Assembly: GCF_021462265.1 (NCBI RefSeq)
Contig: NZ_JAJONF010000006.1
Coordinates: 248,001-312,000 of the forward strand
DNA length: 64,000 nt
Reading direction: 5' to 3'
From: Streptomyces shenzhenensis
GTDB lineage: Bacteria > Actinomycetota > Actinomycetes > Streptomycetales > Streptomycetaceae
Positions 61,961-64,000 of this stretch are shown here, piece after piece; position 1 is the first letter of the stretch, and the number at the start of each line of letters is the position of its first letter. The position numbers and the translations under genes are program-made. The notes under the pieces are model-generated. The model worked only from the letters and a program-made list of their open reading frames with translations. It did no database searches and had not been told where the DNA came from.

Positions 61961-63121
61961 TCAGGGGGGCGTGAGCAGGGGCTGGGACGGGCTCGTCACC
62001 GCGGTCAGGCGGTGTACGTCCTTCGCCGTTCCGGTGACCCCGGAGAGGAAGCCCTGGGCGCGGGGGGACGCGTTCTCGGTCAGCCACGCCGGGTCGATGT
62101 CGCAGACGGCCACCCGGACGCCCGTGCCGGCCAGGGCCAGGGGGAGGGTGTGCACGACCGTGGAGGGGAAGCTGAGGATCGTACGGCCGATGGGGCCGCG
62201 GCGGGCGATCAGTTCCAGGGGGAGGTCCGGGCGGACTATCTCCAGGCCGGTCTCGGCGGCCAGGCGGTGGAGTTTCTCGGTGCTCTCGCGGCGGTGCGCG
62301 AAGTAACGGGTCGCGCCATGGGCCTTGGCCAGGGCCTGGACGGCCTCCAGGTACCGGTCGCCGTCCACCACCCCCGTCTCCACCAGGGAGGTGCCGACCA
62401 TGTCGGCGCCCTTGGTGATGCGCGGCGGACCGAAGCGGGCGCGGGTCCAGCCGAAGTCGTTCGCGGTGACCGTCACTCCCGTCGGCGTCTCCGCCATCGG
62501 CATGGAGGAGAAGACCTCCACCCGGCGGCGGGCGCTGGGGGTGAGGCGGCGGCGGGCGGAGGAGGAGACCGGGGCGAAGAGCAGGTCCCGGGCGCCGGGT
62601 CTGCCGCCCTTGCGGTGCCAGCGGACCAGGCGTTCGCCGCGCGCCAGCTGGGCGACGAACTCCATCGTCGCCGTGCCGTCGTCGACCACGACCAGGTCGC
62701 GGGCGCGGGTGATGGTCAGCAGGAGCTGTACGTAGCGGGAGAACGGGTCGCCCATCACGATGCGGTCGGCCCGGCGGAGGGAGCCCGCCAGGCCGCCGAT
62801 CGTCTGGAAGGGGGCGGCGGTGCCGCCCCGTGCTTCCTCCCAGCGGACCCGGTGACCCTCGTCCCGGGCCAGGTCCGCCATGCGGCGCAGCTGGCCCCGG
62901 GTCATGGGGTCCGTCGGCGACAGGACGACGATCGTGAGTTCCGCGCCGGGTGCGGATATACCGGACACGGAGCGCCGTACCTGGCCGGGTACGGCGGGCA
63001 TCGGGTCCGCCGCCGCGCGCCGGGCGCGGACATGCGCCCACTCCAGCACGTTCAGCAGCTGCACCGGACTCTCGACGAACGCGAGTGTGTGGGGGCCGGT
63101 GTTCCCGGCGCGGGGGCTCAT
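61961..63121 (-). CDS. Polysialyltransferase-family glycosyltransferase
   Basis: A 386-residue protein opening HTLAFVESPVQLLNVLEW, the N-terminal motif of the alpha-2,8-polysialyltransferase family, then RIVMGDPFSRYVQLLL, DLVVVDDGTATMEFVAQL and YFAHRRESTEKLHRLA, which includes the HP/HR-type donor-binding His, and PSTVVHTLPLAL. It probably transfers nonulosonate units. It is downstream of a sialate-synthase-like gene on the same strand. In S. coelicolor the matching region is linked to a Kdn-containing teichulosonic acid of the cell wall, from memory. Confidence 0.85.
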   Translation of the reverse strand: MSPRAGNTGPHTLAFVESPVQLLNVLEWAHVRARRAAADPMPAVPGQVRRSVSGISAPGAELTIVVLSPTDPMTRGQLRRMADLARDEGHRVRWEEARGGTAAPFQTIGGLAGSLRRADRIVMGDPFSRYVQLLLTITRARDLVVVDDGTATMEFVAQLARGERLVRWHRKGGRPGARDLLFAPVSSSARRRLTPSARRRVEVFSSMPMAETPTGVTVTANDFGWTRARFGPPRITKGADMVGTSLVETGVVDGDRYLEAVQALAKAHGATRYFAHRRESTEKLHRLAAETGLEIVRPDLPLELIARRGPIGRTILSFPSTVVHTLPLALAGTGVRVAVCDIDPAWLTENASPRAQGFLSGVTGTAKDVHRLTAVTSPSQPLLTPP

Positions 63122-63162
63122 CGACGTACGACCGTCCCGTCGTCGTAACACATCAATCAGAC

Positions 63163-64000
63163 TCAGACCTGGACCGGCTCACCGGCGGCCGCGGCGATCT
63201 CCGCCTCGGCGACGACACCGGTGACGCGGCGCAGCTTCTTCATCGGGCCGAGCTCGGAGTCGTAGACCTTCTTGACGCCGTCGCCGAGGGACTCGGAGAT
63301 GATGCGGATGTCGCGGACCAGGCGGTTGAGGCCCTGCGGCTCCACGGAGGCGGCCTGGTCGGAGCCCCACATGGCGCGGTCGAGGGTGATGTGACGCTCG
63401 ACGAAGGTGGCGCCGAGCGCGACCGCGGCGAGGGTGGTCTGCAGACCCGTCTCGTGGCCGGAGTAGCCGATCGGCACGTTCGGGTACTCCTTCTCCAGCG
63501 TGTTGATCACGCGGAGGTTCAGCTCCTCGGCCTTCGCCGGGTAGGTCGAGGTGGCGTGGCACATGAGGATGTTCTCCGAGCCCAGGACCTCGACCGCGTG
63601 GCGGATCTGCTTCGGGGTCGACATGCCCGTGGAGAGGATGACCGAGCGGCCGGTGGCACGCAGCGCCTTCAGGAGCTCGTCGTCCGTGAGGGAGGCGGAG
63701 GCGACCTTGTGGGCGGGGACGTCGAACTTCTCCAGGAAGGCGACGGCCTCGGTGTCCCACGGGGAGGCGAACCAGTCGATGCCCCGGGTCCTGCAGTACT
63801 CGTCGATCTGACGGTACTCGTCCTCACCGAACTCCACGCGGTGGCGGTAGTCGATGTAGGTCATGCGGCCCCAGGGGGTGTCGCGCTCGATGTCCCACTG
63901 GTCGCGCGGGGTGCAGATCTCCGGGGTGCGCTTCTGGAACTTGACGGCGTCGCAGCCGGCCTCGGCGGCCACGTCGATCAGCTTGAAGGCGTTCTCCAGC
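63163..64000 (-). CDS. neuB: N-acetylneuraminate/nonulosonate synthase (NeuB), 5' end beyond the window
   Basis: The C-terminal ~279 residues of a NeuB-type synthase: AGCDAVKFQKRTPEICTP, GIDWFASPWDTEAVAFLEKF, HKVASASLTDDELLKAL, VILSTGMSTPKQI, HATSTYPAKAEELNL, GYSGHETGL and VERHITLDRAMWGSDQAAS. It condenses phosphoenolpyruvate with a hexosamine or mannose to make a nine-carbon sugar acid. The SAF/antifreeze domain that follows the barrel in E. coli NeuB is missing or short, the protein ending at AAAGEPVQV. Its stop is 41 bases before the glycosyltransferase start, so the two form an operon. Confidence 0.92.
   Translation of the reverse strand, partial: LENAFKLIDVAAEAGCDAVKFQKRTPEICTPRDQWDIERDTPWGRMTYIDYRHRVEFGEDEYRQIDEYCRTRGIDWFASPWDTEAVAFLEKFDVPAHKVASASLTDDELLKALRATGRSVILSTGMSTPKQIRHAVEVLGSENILMCHATSTYPAKAEELNLRVINTLEKEYPNVPIGYSGHETGLQTTLAAVALGATFVERHITLDRAMWGSDQAASVEPQGLNRLVRDIRIISESLGDGVKKVYDSELGPMKKLRRVTGVVAEAEIAAAAGEPVQV

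Overview
The window is chromosomal DNA from a streptomycete. GC content and third-position GC are very high, GTG starts are common, and families typical of Streptomyces are present (AfsQ1/AfsQ2/SigQ, XRE-DUF397-ATPase modules, PspC, Uma2, SigJ/G-type sigma). From memory, gene order matches, in reverse, the S. coelicolor stretch from accA2 (about SCO4921) to the sialate-synthase/polysialyltransferase pair (about SCO4880). Core genes also echo the M. tuberculosis lpdA-amiA/B-deoD-pmmB-add-deoA-cdd neighbourhood.

Layout. 0.2-8.6 kb is core: accA2, a DeoR regulator, LpdA quinone reductase, gamma-glutamylcyclotransferase-like and ParE-like small proteins, purine nucleoside phosphorylase and a PGM2-type phosphohexo/pentomutase. 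8.6-23.6 kb is an accessory stretch lying between genes that I recall as neighbours in S. coelicolor. It holds a broken Tn3-type transposase and a broken serine resolvase flanking an SDR/LysR/alpha-beta hydrolase cargo, a PIG-V-like mannosyltransferase, an ATPase/XRE/DUF397 module, TetR-SDR pairs, a toxin-antitoxin-like pair, an IS remnant and degenerate tandem repeats. 23.6-28.9 kb is core again: PH-domain protein, deoC, two adjacent aldehyde dehydrogenase genes (the second a short pseudoenzyme) and a uridine-kinase-like gene. 28.9-31 kb is a TetR/Dabb/epimerase module. 31.3-35.2 kb is sigQ and afsQ1-afsQ2-lipoprotein. 36-44 kb holds VanZ, PspC, adenosine deaminase, a Ser-less hydrolase, LysR-MFS, an ECF sigma factor with a SnoaL-like tail, an antisense-overlapping STAS gene, an AEC permease and a frameshifted Uma2 gene. 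44.8-53.6 kb is a nucleoside uptake and catabolism block: two Bmp-type lipoproteins, ABC ATPase, two permeases, cytidine deaminase and thymidine phosphorylase. 53.9-61.8 kb holds an M20 amidohydrolase, methyltransferase, GCS2-type ligase, a second ATPase/XRE/DUF397 module and AraC-aldo/keto reductase. The right edge holds a polysialyltransferase-like gene and a 5'-truncated sialate synthase gene.

How it works together. The strongest system-level signal is a 12-bp palindrome, CTACGCGCGTAG, found exactly at four promoters (purine nucleoside phosphorylase, deoC-ALDH-ALDH, adenosine deaminase, nucleoside ABC/cdd/deoA operon) and as TAACGCGCGTAG at both Bmp lipoprotein promoters. All six sites precede nucleoside genes and I found no others. 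The genes form a full route: binding and import, deamination (Add, Cdd), phosphorolysis (PNP, DeoA), mutase, DeoC cleavage to glyceraldehyde-3-phosphate plus acetaldehyde, and aldehyde oxidation. At three promoters the -10 hexamer ends 6-7 nt before the start codon, which predicts leaderless mRNAs. The regulator that reads the palindrome is not evident in the window.
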